NCBI RefSeq assembly: GCF_011067745.1
Contig: NZ_JAAMPJ010000021.1
Coordinates: 1 to 64,000 of the forward strand
Direction: 5' to 3'
DNA from: Lentzea alba
GTDB lineage: Bacteria; Actinomycetota; Actinomycetes; Mycobacteriales; Pseudonocardiaceae
DNA: 64,000 bases
The translations under genes were made by a program, and so were the position numbers. This document shows, piece after piece, positions 15,425 through 24,379 of the stretch. Under the pieces are notes generated by a model. The model saw only the letters and a program-made list of their open reading frames with translations. It made no database searches and was not told where the DNA came from. Every line of letters begins with the position of its first letter. The first letter of the stretch is position 1.

Positions 15425-16909
15425 ATGCGTCTTCCCCTGCTCGGCGCCGTGCTGGCGCTCTTGGTCGTTCCCCTACCGGTGGCCCACGCGACTCCGTCGA
15501 TCGAGTGGTCCACGTGCGGGCCGGAGCGTCCTGACTTCGAGTGCGCGACGTTCACCGTGCCGCTCGACCACGACCGCCCAGGCGGTGCGACGACCACGGT
15601 GGCGTTGACGCGCAAGCCCGCCACCGACAAGGCGCGGCGCATCGGGTCGTTGCTGTTCAACCCCGGCGGGCCCGGCGCGTCCGGGATCGAGGCCACCTGG
15701 TACTTCGGGAACAAGATGTCGGCGGGCACGCAAGGCCGGTTCGACGTCGTGGGCTTCGACCCGCGCGGGATCGGCAGGTCGGATCCGTTGCGGTGCTTCG
15801 CGAACGACCAGGAACGGGCGCAGTTCCTGGCGGCCGGGCCGATCTTCCCGTACGAGGCGGCGCAGGAGCGCCCCTTCTTCGACAGGTACCGCTCGCTGGC
15901 CACCAAGTGCGACAAGCCGATCGCACGGCACATGAGCACCGCGGACGTCGCACGCGACATGGACCTGCTGCGCCGCGCGCTGGGCGACCGCAAGATCACC
16001 TACTTCGGCCACTCGTACGGCTCGTTCCTCGGCACGACGTACGCGAACATGTTCCCGGACAACATCCGCGCGCTCGCGATCGACAGCGTGCTCAACCCGG
16101 AGCAGTGGTCGAGCGGGCGGCAGATCGAGTCGGACCGGGTCGCGGCCCGCAAGGTCCTCGACGAGTTCTTCCGGCTCTGCGACGAGGCCGCGTGCGCGTT
16201 CGGCCCGCAGTCGGAGCAGCGGTGGGAGGCGTTGCTGGCATCGGCGCGCGCCAAGCCGATCACGCTCAACGGTGAGGTGTGGACCTACGACCGTGTGATC
16301 GAGGCGGGTCTCTTCGCCGGATACGCGTCCGAGCGCTGGACCGACGTGGCCTCCCTGCTGGACCAGCTGTCCGACGCGTCCGCGGGCACGTTGGCCGCCG
16401 CTGAGCCGGTGTACGACAACTTCTTCGACGCGAACCTCGGCAACATGTGCGCGGACATCGAGTTCCCGCGCACCTTCGGCGCGTACCGGGCGATCTCCCG
16501 GTACGCCGCGGCGGGTTCGGAGTTCGGGCCCTACTGGTGGTGGAGCAGCAGCGCGTGCGCGGACTGGCCGGTGAACGAGGACCGCTACACCGGACCGTGG
16601 CGTGCCCGCACTTCCGCGCCCGTACTGGTGGTGGGCACCTACTACGACACCGGAACGGACTTCGCAGGAGCACAAGCCGTTGCCGCGCAGTTGCCGAACA
16701 GCCGTTTGCTGGCGTACGCGGGTTGGGGCCACATCGCGTACCGGCGCAATCAGTGCGCCATCGACTACATCCACGAATACCTGCTCAACGGCGCGTTGCC
16801 ACCGGCCGGAACCGTGTGCCCGGCGAACCCGAACCCGTTCTCCGACCTCGCGTCCCAGTTGGCCGAACGCGACTTTCGGAGGTCGACGGGCCCTGTCGCC
16901 AACCGGTAG
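15425..16909 (+). CDS. Secreted alpha/beta-hydrolase peptidase, tripeptidyl aminopeptidase (TAP) family
   Basis: 494 residues with a clear signal peptide (LLGAVLALLVVPLPVAHA, cleavage near 22). The alpha/beta-hydrolase fold shows the oxyanion region FNPGGPGASG, the family signature VGFDPRGIGRSD and the nucleophile elbow GHSYGS (S197). The acid is probably in VGTYYDTGTDF, and the catalytic His is in AGWGHIAY. Conserved cysteines suggest disulfides, as usual for exported members. The family (Streptomyces TAP/SlpD/E-like) removes N-terminal tri- or dipeptides from extracellular proteins and peptides. A ribosome site (GGAAG) precedes the ATG. The next gene is a close paralogue 36 nt downstream, so the two are probably one operon arising by tandem duplication. 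Confidence 0.9.
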   Translation: MRLPLLGAVLALLVVPLPVAHATPSIEWSTCGPERPDFECATFTVPLDHDRPGGATTTVALTRKPATDKARRIGSLLFNPGGPGASGIEATWYFGNKMSAGTQGRFDVVGFDPRGIGRSDPLRCFANDQERAQFLAAGPIFPYEAAQERPFFDRYRSLATKCDKPIARHMSTADVARDMDLLRRALGDRKITYFGHSYGSFLGTTYANMFPDNIRALAIDSVLNPEQWSSGRQIESDRVAARKVLDEFFRLCDEAACAFGPQSEQRWEALLASARAKPITLNGEVWTYDRVIEAGLFAGYASERWTDVASLLDQLSDASAGTLAAAEPVYDNFFDANLGNMCADIEFPRTFGAYRAISRYAAAGSEFGPYWWWSSSACADWPVNEDRYTGPWRARTSAPVLVVGTYYDTGTDFAGAQAVAAQLPNSRLLAYAGWGHIAYRRNQCAIDYIHEYLLNGALPPAGTVCPANPNPFSDLASQLAERDFRRSTGPVANR

Positions 16910-16945
16910 GAATGGCCACTCAGCTGACAAGAGGGGAGCTTGTCC

Positions 16946-18436
16946 ATGCGTATCACCGTGCTCGTGGCGGCAGCCGCGCTCATGGTCACCGGTGCACCCG
17001 TCGCGCTGGCCGACAACGGGGTGCCGCGAATCAACTGGCAGGCGTGCGGACCGGAACAACCCGGTTTCGAGTGCGCCTCGGTCAAGGTGCCGCTGGACTA
17101 CGACAACCCGCGCGGCGCGACCACCTCCGTCGCACTGGCGCGCAAACCCGCGACGGACCAGGCTCGCCGGATCGGGTCGTTGTTCCTCAACCCCGGCGGA
17201 CCGGGCGGGTCCGGCGTGGACTTCGCGTTCCGGGCGGGCAACAGGCTGTCGGCGAACCTGGAGGGCCGGTTCGACATCGTCGGCTTCGACCCGCGCGGGA
17301 TCGGCCGGTCGGACCCGTTGCACTGCTTCGCGAGCGAGGCGGACCTCGACAAGTTCTTCGAGGGCGTTCCCGGCTTCCCGTACCAGGCGGCGCAGGAGCG
17401 GCCGTACTTCGACCGCTACCGCTCGCTCGGCCCGGAGTGCCAGGACGACCAGCCGATCACCCGGCACATGAGCACCGCGGACGTCGCACGGGACATGGAC
17501 CTGCTGCGCCGCGCCGTCGGTGACCGCAAGATCTCGTACCTGGGCTTCTCGTACGGCTCGTTCCTCGGCGCGACCTACGCGAACATGTTCCCGAACAACA
17601 TCCGCGCGCTGGTCGTCGACGGCGTGCTCAACCCGGAACTGTGGTCGAGCGGACGGCAGATCGAGTCCGACCGGATCGCGACCAAGGAGGAGTTCCGCGA
17701 GTTCCTGCGCAACTGCGACGAGGCGGCGTGCGTGTTCGGCCCGCAGTCGGAGAAGCGCTGGGCCGCGCTGCTGAAGTCGGTGCGGGCCAAGCCGATCCAG
17801 CTCGGTGACCAGCTCTACACCTACGACGCGGTGGTCGGCGCCGCGCTCGGCGCGATGTACTCGCCGAGCGACTGGCCGGACGCGGCGGTGCTCTTCGACC
17901 AGCTGTCCGACGCGGCCGCCGGCGCTGCGGGTGTTTCCGTTGCGGCGGAACCGGATTACCCCAACGGTTTCGACGCCTACAACGGCAACGTGTGCGCGGA
18001 CACCGAGTACCCGCGGGACTTCAGTGCGTACCGGGCGATTGCCCGTTACGCCGAAGCGGGTTCGGAGTTCGGCCCGGCGTGGTGGTGGGGCAACGCGGCG
18101 TGCGCGAACTGGCCGGTGAACCAGGACCGCTACACCGGCCCGTGGCACACCCGCACGAACGCACCGGTTCTGGTGGTGGGCAACTACTTCGACGGCGTCA
18201 CGGACTATCGCGGCGCACAGGCCGTGAACCGCCAGCTCGCCGGCAGCCGCCTGCTCTCCTACGCGGGTTGGGGACACACGGCGTACGGCGTGAGCAAGTG
18301 CGCGTCCGACCACACGAACGCATACCTGCTCAACGGCACGTTGCCGCCTGTCGGCACGGTGTGCCCGGCCAATCCGAACCCGTTCCTGCCCACTGTGGCA
18401 GCCGCGGAACCGCTCTTCCAGCCCACTCGTCGCTAA
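16946..18436 (+). CDS. Secreted TAP-family peptidase, tandem paralogue
   Basis: 496 residues from the ATG at 16946, with GAGGGGAG about 7 nt upstream. The signal peptide ends near residue 24 (VAAAALMVTGAPVALA). It matches the upstream protein along its whole length: NPGGPGGSG, VGFDPRGIGRSD, nucleophile elbow GFSYGS (S202, with Phe where the paralogue has His), acid region VGNYFDGVTDY, and catalytic His in AGWGHTAY. The surface segments differ more, which suggests different peptide preference. The two genes likely share one promoter and end at the long nested inverted repeat at 18442-18563. Confidence 0.9.
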   Translation: MRITVLVAAAALMVTGAPVALADNGVPRINWQACGPEQPGFECASVKVPLDYDNPRGATTSVALARKPATDQARRIGSLFLNPGGPGGSGVDFAFRAGNRLSANLEGRFDIVGFDPRGIGRSDPLHCFASEADLDKFFEGVPGFPYQAAQERPYFDRYRSLGPECQDDQPITRHMSTADVARDMDLLRRAVGDRKISYLGFSYGSFLGATYANMFPNNIRALVVDGVLNPELWSSGRQIESDRIATKEEFREFLRNCDEAACVFGPQSEKRWAALLKSVRAKPIQLGDQLYTYDAVVGAALGAMYSPSDWPDAAVLFDQLSDAAAGAAGVSVAAEPDYPNGFDAYNGNVCADTEYPRDFSAYRAIARYAEAGSEFGPAWWWGNAACANWPVNQDRYTGPWHTRTNAPVLVVGNYFDGVTDYRGAQAVNRQLAGSRLLSYAGWGHTAYGVSKCASDHTNAYLLNGTLPPVGTVCPANPNPFLPTVAAAEPLFQPTRR

Positions 18437-18441
18437 AAACG

Positions 18442-18563
18442 TCTGCAAGTACCACCAACGCACCATCAACAGGCTCGTAACTACACCCAACCTGTTCGCC
18501 AATCACCGAACAGGTTGGGTGTAGTTGTGGGCGGTTTGATCAAGGGTTGGTGGTACTTGCAGA
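18442..18563. terminator. Large nested inverted repeat between convergent genes
   Basis: An outer perfect 18-bp inverted repeat (18442-18459 with 18546-18563) encloses an inner perfect 20-bp one (18479-18498 with 18507-18526, 8-nt loop). The 122-bp structure fills the gap between the convergent peptidase and helicase genes. It can act as a bidirectional terminator. Two nested perfect arms separated by unpaired linkers are more than a terminator needs, so a recombination-derived or mobile palindrome is also possible. Confidence 0.8.
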
Positions 18564-18568
18564 TGCCG

Positions 18569-21340
18569 TCAGAGCCCTGGCGGCAGTTCCTGGGCCAGTT
18601 CGACGGCGGCGCGGGCGGGATCGTGGCCGAACCGGCTGCCGAACGCGTCGTGCACGCGCCACCCCGCGTGGGTGAGCGCACGCCAGCGGGCGAGATGTGC
18701 CCGTGCCCCGTCGGGGTGCGGGCGCGTCTCGACCGCCACCGCGTCTTCTTTCTCCCCCACCACGAGGTCCACCCGCCACTGCCCCACCGGGTAGCCCGTC
18801 CGCACGGTCAGCCCGGCGGTGCGCAGCTCCTGCGCCAGGCGAGCCGTCCACGCGTCCTCGGGTTCGGCACCGGCGGTCTCCGTGGGTGCGACCTCCGCGT
18901 GCCGCAGGTACTGGCCGATCAGGCCGGGCGGCTCGGCGACCGACGTGATCACGTGCACCTGACCGCGAGCGCGGGTGGTCAGCACGGCGAGCAGGTTGCG
19001 GTCGTTCACGAACCGCCACGCGCCCGGTTTGGCGTCGGCGGCGAGGCTGATCACGACCTCGTCGAACTCGCCGCCCTGCACGCCGTGCACCGTGCCCGCG
19101 CGGACGCCGCCGACCCTGATCTCGTCCAGCGTCAGCCCGCTCAGCAACGCCTCCTCCAGCGCGTCGGCCTGGGCGCGGAACGGTGTCACGACGCCGATCG
19201 ACCGCACGCCGGCGGCGATCCGTTTGCGCACGTGGGCCAGGACGGCGTCGACCTCGGCCTGGTTGACGCCCTTCGGGGTGCGCTCGCCCGGCACGAGCTC
19301 GGTGTCGATGCAGTCGACGTCCGCGATCGCCGGGTGCGTGGTGAGCAGCGCGATCCTGCCGTCGTAGAACTCGGCCGCCGCGAACCCGATCAGGTGCGGC
19401 GCGCAGCGGTGGTGCTCGTCGAGCCAGTGCACGCCGGCCGTCGCCGCCGCCGCGTCGAACAGGCTCACCTTCGGCACGTCCAGCCGGTCGCGCAGGTGCT
19501 GCGTGCCCTCCGCCTCGACCGCCGCCCGCACGGCCTGATCGCTCACGAACGACACGTGCCGCAGCTGCCGGGGATCGCCGCCGATCACCGCGGACCGTCC
19601 GCGCAGCAACGCGGGCGCGGCCAGCGGCTGGTCGACGTGGCTCGCCTCGTCGATGATCACCAGGTCGAACATGCCCGGCACCGGCGGCAGGATGTCCTCC
19701 ACGTCGGACAGCGTCCCCACCCACAACGGCAGCGCCGCCACCAGGTCCGCGCTGTCGATCTCGGCCAGCCCGCGCCGTCGTGCCGCCCGGCCCGACCGCA
19801 ACGCCTTCGCGAGCGCCGCCACCGCCCTGCGCGCGCCCGCGCCGCGACGGCTGACCGCGAACTCCTTGAGCCACAACGCTGTCGCTTGCCGGCTCGCCGT
19901 GTCCTGCTCGGCCAGCAACGGCCTCAGCTCGGCGAACGTGGTCCCGCTCGTCTCGACCCGCACCAACGCCGCGGTCTGCTCAGCCGCCTCGATCGCGGCC
20001 GCCAGGTCCTCCGGCGAAACCTCCCCAGCGCCGGTCAGCTTGCGCGCCTTGGTCACCGCCCACCGGGTGCGGAGTCCACTGAGGAGCCCGGTGCGCGGCT
20101 GCAACAACCCTTGCAGCTCAACGAAATTCACCCCGGCGTCGAACGCCTTGGGCGCGACCGCACGATGTCCGGGCATCAAAGCCTGATGCCGACGAGCCTC
20201 AGCAGCCAGCAGTTCGTCGTTCAGAGAGGCGGTGACGGTGCGTTCGACGCGCTCGAGGCTCGCCACCGCGGCACGCCGCGCGCGATCGAGTTCCTTCAAC
20301 CGATCGGGCTTGCTCACCGCGTCGAGCCCGTCGCTCAGCTCGCGCGCCATCTCCTGCCGCAGCTCCGAGTCGCCGAACAGCGCGGGCACCGGACCACCGG
20401 CCCGACGCAACGCGGCGCCGAGCACGTCCGCGGCGTTGCGTGTGCGGCTCGCGAGCAACACGGACCGACCGGCGGCCACGGCGTCCAAGGCCAACGCCGC
20501 GAGGGTATGTGTCTTGCCGGACCCAGGTGGTCCACCGACCACGGTGATCCGCGCGCGCCGTGCGTGCTCAACGGCGCGTTCCTGACTGTGGCTCAACGGC
20601 AACGTGGAACTGATCGGCGCAACGGTGTCAACGGCCGTTTCACCCGCCCCGTAGAGCGCGGCGAACGCGGTGTGGTCAACGTCCGCGGCAGTCGCCCATT
20701 CGACGAGTGCCGCGCCGTGCTCGGTCGTCACCACGGGCTCGCCCGCGTGCAGCCCTGCCCCCATCGACACAGCGAGCTGGCTGCCGGAGATGAGGAGACG
20801 AGGATCGTCGTGCACGATCGGCACGTCCGAGAACCCCGCCTGCCGCAGCGTCTCGGTGATCCACTCCTCGGTCGGCGCGAGCGCGGCCTCCCGTTCGGCG
20901 GTCCGTGCCCAGTCGTCGATCAACGGGAACACACCGGCGTCACCAGCGATGTGGAACGCGTAGTTCGCCCCAACGCCGCTGTGTAGTCGCACGGGCCGTG
21001 AGACCAGTGGCAGACACACGCGCCGACGTTGCCCGCCGATCTCCGCGGGCCCGGCGAGAAACGCCCAGCCCAGCCGCAGCAGCCGGTCCTCCTGGTGCAA
21101 CGCGTCGAACGCGGCGAGGTGCGCGGCCTGATCACGGGCCTGCCAGGGCGCCTTCCACGGCACCGGCTGCCGCTGCAGCACGTCCTGGGTCTGCGTGATC
21201 GCGCGCCAGGACGGCTCGTGGTCGCCGAGCCACAGCAGACCGGCGGTCTTGGTGAGGTCGAGCTGGACCTTCTGCGGCTGCTCGGCGGCGCTCAAGCGGG
21301 CCAGGGTGCGCAGGACGGCCGGAACGTTCACGGCGCCCAT
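18569..21340 (-). CDS. Superfamily I DNA/RNA helicase (UPF1-like) with C-terminal REase-like domain
   Basis: 923 residues. Helicase motifs are in order: motif I/Walker A VVGGPPGSGKTHT (~267-279), motif II LVIIDEASHVDQ (~560), motif III GGDPRQLRHVSF, motif IV region DEHHRCAP (Arg equivalent of QYR), motif V TVHGVQGGEFDEVVISL (~750) and motif VI LLAVLTTRARGQVHV (~783). About 260 N-terminal residues precede motif I, and ~280 charged residues separate motifs I and II, partly coiled-coil. The last ~100 residues carry WRVDLVV...DAVAVETRP, the D-(E)xE pattern of a PD-(D/E)XK nuclease like REase_MTES_1575/Vsr. Such helicase-nuclease fusions occur in DNA repair and in anti-phage defence. Nothing next to it settles which. 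It is transcribed alone, downstream of the subtilase. Confidence 0.85.
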   Translation of the reverse strand: MGAVNVPAVLRTLARLSAAEQPQKVQLDLTKTAGLLWLGDHEPSWRAITQTQDVLQRQPVPWKAPWQARDQAAHLAAFDALHQEDRLLRLGWAFLAGPAEIGGQRRRVCLPLVSRPVRLHSGVGANYAFHIAGDAGVFPLIDDWARTAEREAALAPTEEWITETLRQAGFSDVPIVHDDPRLLISGSQLAVSMGAGLHAGEPVVTTEHGAALVEWATAADVDHTAFAALYGAGETAVDTVAPISSTLPLSHSQERAVEHARRARITVVGGPPGSGKTHTLAALALDAVAAGRSVLLASRTRNAADVLGAALRRAGGPVPALFGDSELRQEMARELSDGLDAVSKPDRLKELDRARRAAVASLERVERTVTASLNDELLAAEARRHQALMPGHRAVAPKAFDAGVNFVELQGLLQPRTGLLSGLRTRWAVTKARKLTGAGEVSPEDLAAAIEAAEQTAALVRVETSGTTFAELRPLLAEQDTASRQATALWLKEFAVSRRGAGARRAVAALAKALRSGRAARRRGLAEIDSADLVAALPLWVGTLSDVEDILPPVPGMFDLVIIDEASHVDQPLAAPALLRGRSAVIGGDPRQLRHVSFVSDQAVRAAVEAEGTQHLRDRLDVPKVSLFDAAAATAGVHWLDEHHRCAPHLIGFAAAEFYDGRIALLTTHPAIADVDCIDTELVPGERTPKGVNQAEVDAVLAHVRKRIAAGVRSIGVVTPFRAQADALEEALLSGLTLDEIRVGGVRAGTVHGVQGGEFDEVVISLAADAKPGAWRFVNDRNLLAVLTTRARGQVHVITSVAEPPGLIGQYLRHAEVAPTETAGAEPEDAWTARLAQELRTAGLTVRTGYPVGQWRVDLVVGEKEDAVAVETRPHPDGARAHLARWRALTHAGWRVHDAFGSRFGHDPARAAVELAQELPPGL

Positions 21341-21383
21341 CGTGCCATCGAGACCGATGACCAGATGGGCGCCGCGTCGAAAC

Positions 21384-21410
21384 CGTTAGAGCGTCAAGCG
21401 TTAGAGCGTC
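21384..21410. repeat. 12-bp direct repeat duplicating the subtilase stop region
   Basis: GTTAGAGCGTCA occurs at 21384-21395 and again at 21399-21410. It spans the stop codon and last codons (LTL-stop) of the minus-strand subtilase, so an extra copy of the gene end sits just downstream. It looks like a small replication-slippage duplication. Confidence 0.75.
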
Positions 21411-23212
21411 AGGCTCCACGTGTCGATGGTGCCGACGTCGGCGGTGGCCGCGTCACGGACCTGGAGCGTCCAGGTGCCGTTGCGCGTCTCCGACGACAGG
21501 TTGACCGTGAAGGTCTGGTCGATGTTGTCCGCGCTACCGCCCGCACGGTTGTGCAGCAGGTAGGCGGTGCCGTCCGGCGCGAGCAGGTTGACGATCAGGT
21601 CGCCCTTGTAGGTGTGCTTGATGTGCACCTCGACCTGGCTGGACGCCGACGCGGTGCCGGTGCAGCCCGAGAACGTGATCGTCGACGTCACCGTCGAGTT
21701 GTCCGGGATCGCGACGTCCGTGCCGTTGGTCTGCTTGGCACAGGTGGCCGAGCCGACCGTCCAGGTGAACGACGTGCTGCCCGAACCACCGGCGGACGCG
21801 GTGGCCGTCGCGGTCACGTTGTAGGTGCCCGCGGTGGTCGCGGTACCGGAGATCAGACCCGTTGCGGAGATCGACAGGCCGGTCGGCAGACCGGTCGCCG
21901 ACCACGTGTACGGCGCGGTGCCACCGGACGCGGACAGCTGCAGGTTCGCCGTGCCGTTCAGCGCGGTCGTCTGGTTGCCCGGGTTGGTGACCGAGACACC
22001 CGGGACGCCGCCGGTGTTGGTGCGCAGCAACCGGTTGGCGGAGTTGGCACCGGGGTTGGTGACCTTGTTCGGGGTGGCCTGGGCGATGATCGCCGCGTGC
22101 ACCTCGGCCGGGGTCTTGGCGGGGTTGTCGGCGAGGTACAACGCCGCCGCGCCCGCGACGTGCGGGGACGCCATGGACGTGCCGCTCATCGTGGCAGAGC
22201 CCGTGTTGTTGTTGTACGACGCGGAAACGATGTCCTGGCCGGGCGCGAACAGGTCGCTGCACGTGCCGTACGAGGAGAACGACGCGCGGGCGTCCGTGCG
22301 GGCCGTCGCCATGACGTTGATCGTCTCGGTGACGCGCTGCGGCGAGTACTTGCAGGAGTCGTCGTTGAAGTTGCCCGCCGCCACGACGTAGGTGATGCCG
22401 CGGCCGATGGACGCGCGGACGGCGTCGTCGAGCACCCGGCTCGGCTCGTTCACGTTTCCGGTGTAGAGGCTCATGTTCGCGACCGCCGGCAGCACGGCGT
22501 TCGCGGTGACCCAGTCGACGCCCGCCGCCTCGGTCGAGACCGAGCCGCCACCGGCGCAGTTGAGCACGCGGACGGCCTTGAGCTTCACGTTCTTCGCCAC
22601 GCCGTACGTGGCACCGCCGACCGTGCCGGACACGTGCGTGCCGTGGCCCTGGCAGTCCTTGCCGTTCTGACCGTCGGTGAACGCGTCGAACCCGAACGAC
22701 GCGCGCCCGCCGAAGTCGGCGTGGTTGTAGTTGATGCCCGTGTCGATCACGTACGCGGTGACGTTCGAGGCGTCCGTGCTGTAGCTGTACTTGCTGTTCA
22801 GCGGCAGATCAGCCTGGTCGACCCGGTCCAGGCCCCACGACGGCGGGTTGAGCTGGTCCGCCAGCACCTGCACGGTCCGGTCCTGCTCCACATAGGCCAC
22901 CGCGGGGTCGGCGGCGAGGCGCTTCGCCTGCTGCTTCGTCATGGAGGCCGAGAAGCCCTTGAACGCGGCGCGGTAGGTGAAGCCGATCTTGGCGGCGTAC
23001 CGCGACGCGAGGTCGCCGGCGCGGCCGCCGACCTCCGAGCTCGTCATGGTGTTCTTGAGCACCACGATGTAGCTGTCCTGGACCGCGTTCGGCGCGCTCT
23101 CCGCGACGATCGGTCCCTCCGGCTGTGCGGCGACAGCCTGTGGGAGCGCTAACACACTTCCAACGGCGGCGATTGCCGCCACACCGAGCGTGCGCAGGGT
23201 GCGTTGTCTCAT
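21401..23212 (-). CDS. Secreted subtilisin-like serine protease (S8, aqualysin type) with Ig-like and P-domain C-terminus
   Basis: 603 residues from the ATG at 23212, preceded by GGAG at ideal distance. Signal peptide (LRTLGVAAIAAVGSVLALP), then an inhibitor I9 propeptide (DSYIVVLKNTMTSSEVG to VAYVEQDRTVQ). The catalytic domain has Asp in VIDTGINYNHADFGG (~157), His in CQGHGTHVSGT (~189) and Ser in GTSMASPHVAGAAALY (~345). It is followed by a short Ig-like (He_PIG) domain (LPTGLSISATGLISGTATTA). The C-terminal ~120 residues resemble a proprotein-convertase P domain (VHIKHTYKGDLIVNLLAPDG, NGTWTLQVRD). The enzyme matures by removing its propeptide outside the cell and acts as a broad endoprotease. 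It lies downstream of the sigma factor gene but is separated by 160 bp with its own palindrome. Confidence 0.93.
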   Translation of the reverse strand: MRQRTLRTLGVAAIAAVGSVLALPQAVAAQPEGPIVAESAPNAVQDSYIVVLKNTMTSSEVGGRAGDLASRYAAKIGFTYRAAFKGFSASMTKQQAKRLAADPAVAYVEQDRTVQVLADQLNPPSWGLDRVDQADLPLNSKYSYSTDASNVTAYVIDTGINYNHADFGGRASFGFDAFTDGQNGKDCQGHGTHVSGTVGGATYGVAKNVKLKAVRVLNCAGGGSVSTEAAGVDWVTANAVLPAVANMSLYTGNVNEPSRVLDDAVRASIGRGITYVVAAGNFNDDSCKYSPQRVTETINVMATARTDARASFSSYGTCSDLFAPGQDIVSASYNNNTGSATMSGTSMASPHVAGAAALYLADNPAKTPAEVHAAIIAQATPNKVTNPGANSANRLLRTNTGGVPGVSVTNPGNQTTALNGTANLQLSASGGTAPYTWSATGLPTGLSISATGLISGTATTAGTYNVTATATASAGGSGSTSFTWTVGSATCAKQTNGTDVAIPDNSTVTSTITFSGCTGTASASSQVEVHIKHTYKGDLIVNLLAPDGTAYLLHNRAGGSADNIDQTFTVNLSSETRNGTWTLQVRDAATADVGTIDTWSLTL

Positions 23213-23375
23213 CACTGCTCCTTGATCGCAGGGAACCGCGTGCGAACGCGGGCCGGCCCTCGACGGCCCAAGAGATGCGTTCACACGCGGTTGCGAAACA
23301 GCGGTAGTCCGTTATCGGACGTGATGAGTCTTTAGTTGCGACAACGACCAGAACAAGCGACTTTCGTCTGTTGTG
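23213..23375 (-). promoter_or_regulatory. Upstream region of the subtilase with a GTCCG/CGGAC inverted repeat
   Basis: 163 bp between the sigma factor stop and the subtilase start. It holds a perfect 5-4-5 inverted repeat, GTCCG-TTAT-CGGAC (23307-23320), in a locally A/T-rich stretch. It could be a regulator site or a small hairpin. I could not assign -10 and -35 elements confidently. Confidence 0.4.
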
Positions 23376-24314
23376 TCAGCCGGCGAGCGCGAAAAGTTCC
23401 TCCGGGTCGCCCGTCTGCTTCAGCTGGGCGAGCGACTGCTTCTCCAACTGGCGGATCCGCTCGCGGGTCAGACCGAGCTCCTCGGCGACCTCCTGGAGCG
23501 TGCGCGCACGACCGTCCTCCAAGCCGTACCGCAGGCGCATGATCCGGCCCTGCCGTTCGGGAAGGACGTCCAAGAGGGACCGAACGCCCTCGGTGAACTC
23601 CTGCTGTTCCACGAGATCCGGCGCCGACACGCCGTCGGTGTCCTGGATCAGGTCGCCCAGCACCGAGTCGCCCTCGTCGCCGACCGGCGTCTCCAGCGAC
23701 ACGCAGGAACGGGCCGCGTCGCGCAGGTCCTGCACGCGCGTCGGCGACACCTTGGCCTCGGCGGCGATCTCCTCGACCGTGGCCTCGCGCCCGAGCGACG
23801 CGGACAGTTTCTGGCCGATCTTCTTGAGCTTGTTGACCTCTTCCACGACGTGCACCGGCAGGCGGACCGTGCGAGTCTGCTCGGCCAGACCCCGTTCGAT
23901 CGCCTGACGGATCCACCACATGGCGTAGGTGGAGAACTTGTAGCCCTTGGCGTAGTCGAACTTCTCGACGGCGCGGATCAGGCCGAGGTTGCCCTCCTGG
24001 ACCACGTCCCCGAACGGCAGGCCGCGGAACGAGTGTTTCTTCGCGACCGACACGACCAGACGCAGGTTCGCGCGGATCATGTGGTCCTTGGCACGCTCAC
24101 CCTGGGCGACGATCCGACGCAACAGCCGCGGCTCACGCGTCGTGTCACCGCTCTCGAGCAGGTGCGCCGCGTAGACCCCGGCCTCGATGCGCCTGGACAG
24201 GTCGACCTCCTCCGCCGCCGTGAGCAGCGGCGTGCGCCCGACATCGCGCAGGTACTGGCCGACCGAGTCCGCGTCCTGCTGGCCGGACGCGCGGTTCTTC
24301 AGATCTGCAGGCAT
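23376..24314 (-). CDS. RNA polymerase sigma factor, sigma-70 group 2 (HrdA/SigB-like)
   Basis: 312 residues. Region 1.2 (DSVGQYLRDVGRTPLLTAAE), region 2 (NLRLVVSVAKKHSFRGLPFG, then VEKFDYAKGYKFSTYAMWWI with the -10 recognition RQAIERGLAEQTRTVRLP), region 3 (LGREATVEEIAAEAKVSP) and region 4 (RIMRLRYGLEDG; HTH LQEVAEELGLTRERIRQLEK) are all intact. The long acidic region 1.1 of the primary sigma factor is missing, so this is a non-essential group-2 factor with near-primary promoter specificity, typically used in stationary phase or stress. No anti-sigma gene is adjacent. The isolated RsbW-like gene at 25756 is on the other strand and not obviously linked. Confidence 0.93.
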   Translation of the reverse strand: MPADLKNRASGQQDADSVGQYLRDVGRTPLLTAAEEVDLSRRIEAGVYAAHLLESGDTTREPRLLRRIVAQGERAKDHMIRANLRLVVSVAKKHSFRGLPFGDVVQEGNLGLIRAVEKFDYAKGYKFSTYAMWWIRQAIERGLAEQTRTVRLPVHVVEEVNKLKKIGQKLSASLGREATVEEIAAEAKVSPTRVQDLRDAARSCVSLETPVGDEGDSVLGDLIQDTDGVSAPDLVEQQEFTEGVRSLLDVLPERQGRIMRLRYGLEDGRARTLQEVAEELGLTRERIRQLEKQSLAQLKQTGDPEELFALAG

Positions 24315-24379
24315 GACAAATCCCCCCGTTTCCGTTGGCAGGAGTGGCAGCCGAAAGTGGCTGCCTCATGTGTAACGGT

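Noticed and set aside
15473-18502. Minus-strand open frame of 1009 codons
   Set aside because: Antisense to both TAP peptidases; it shows an internal repeat only because the two plus-strand genes are paralogues.
21029-23152. Plus-strand open frame of 707 codons
   Set aside because: Antisense to the helicase start and the subtilase; Arg/Val/Gly-rich without domains.
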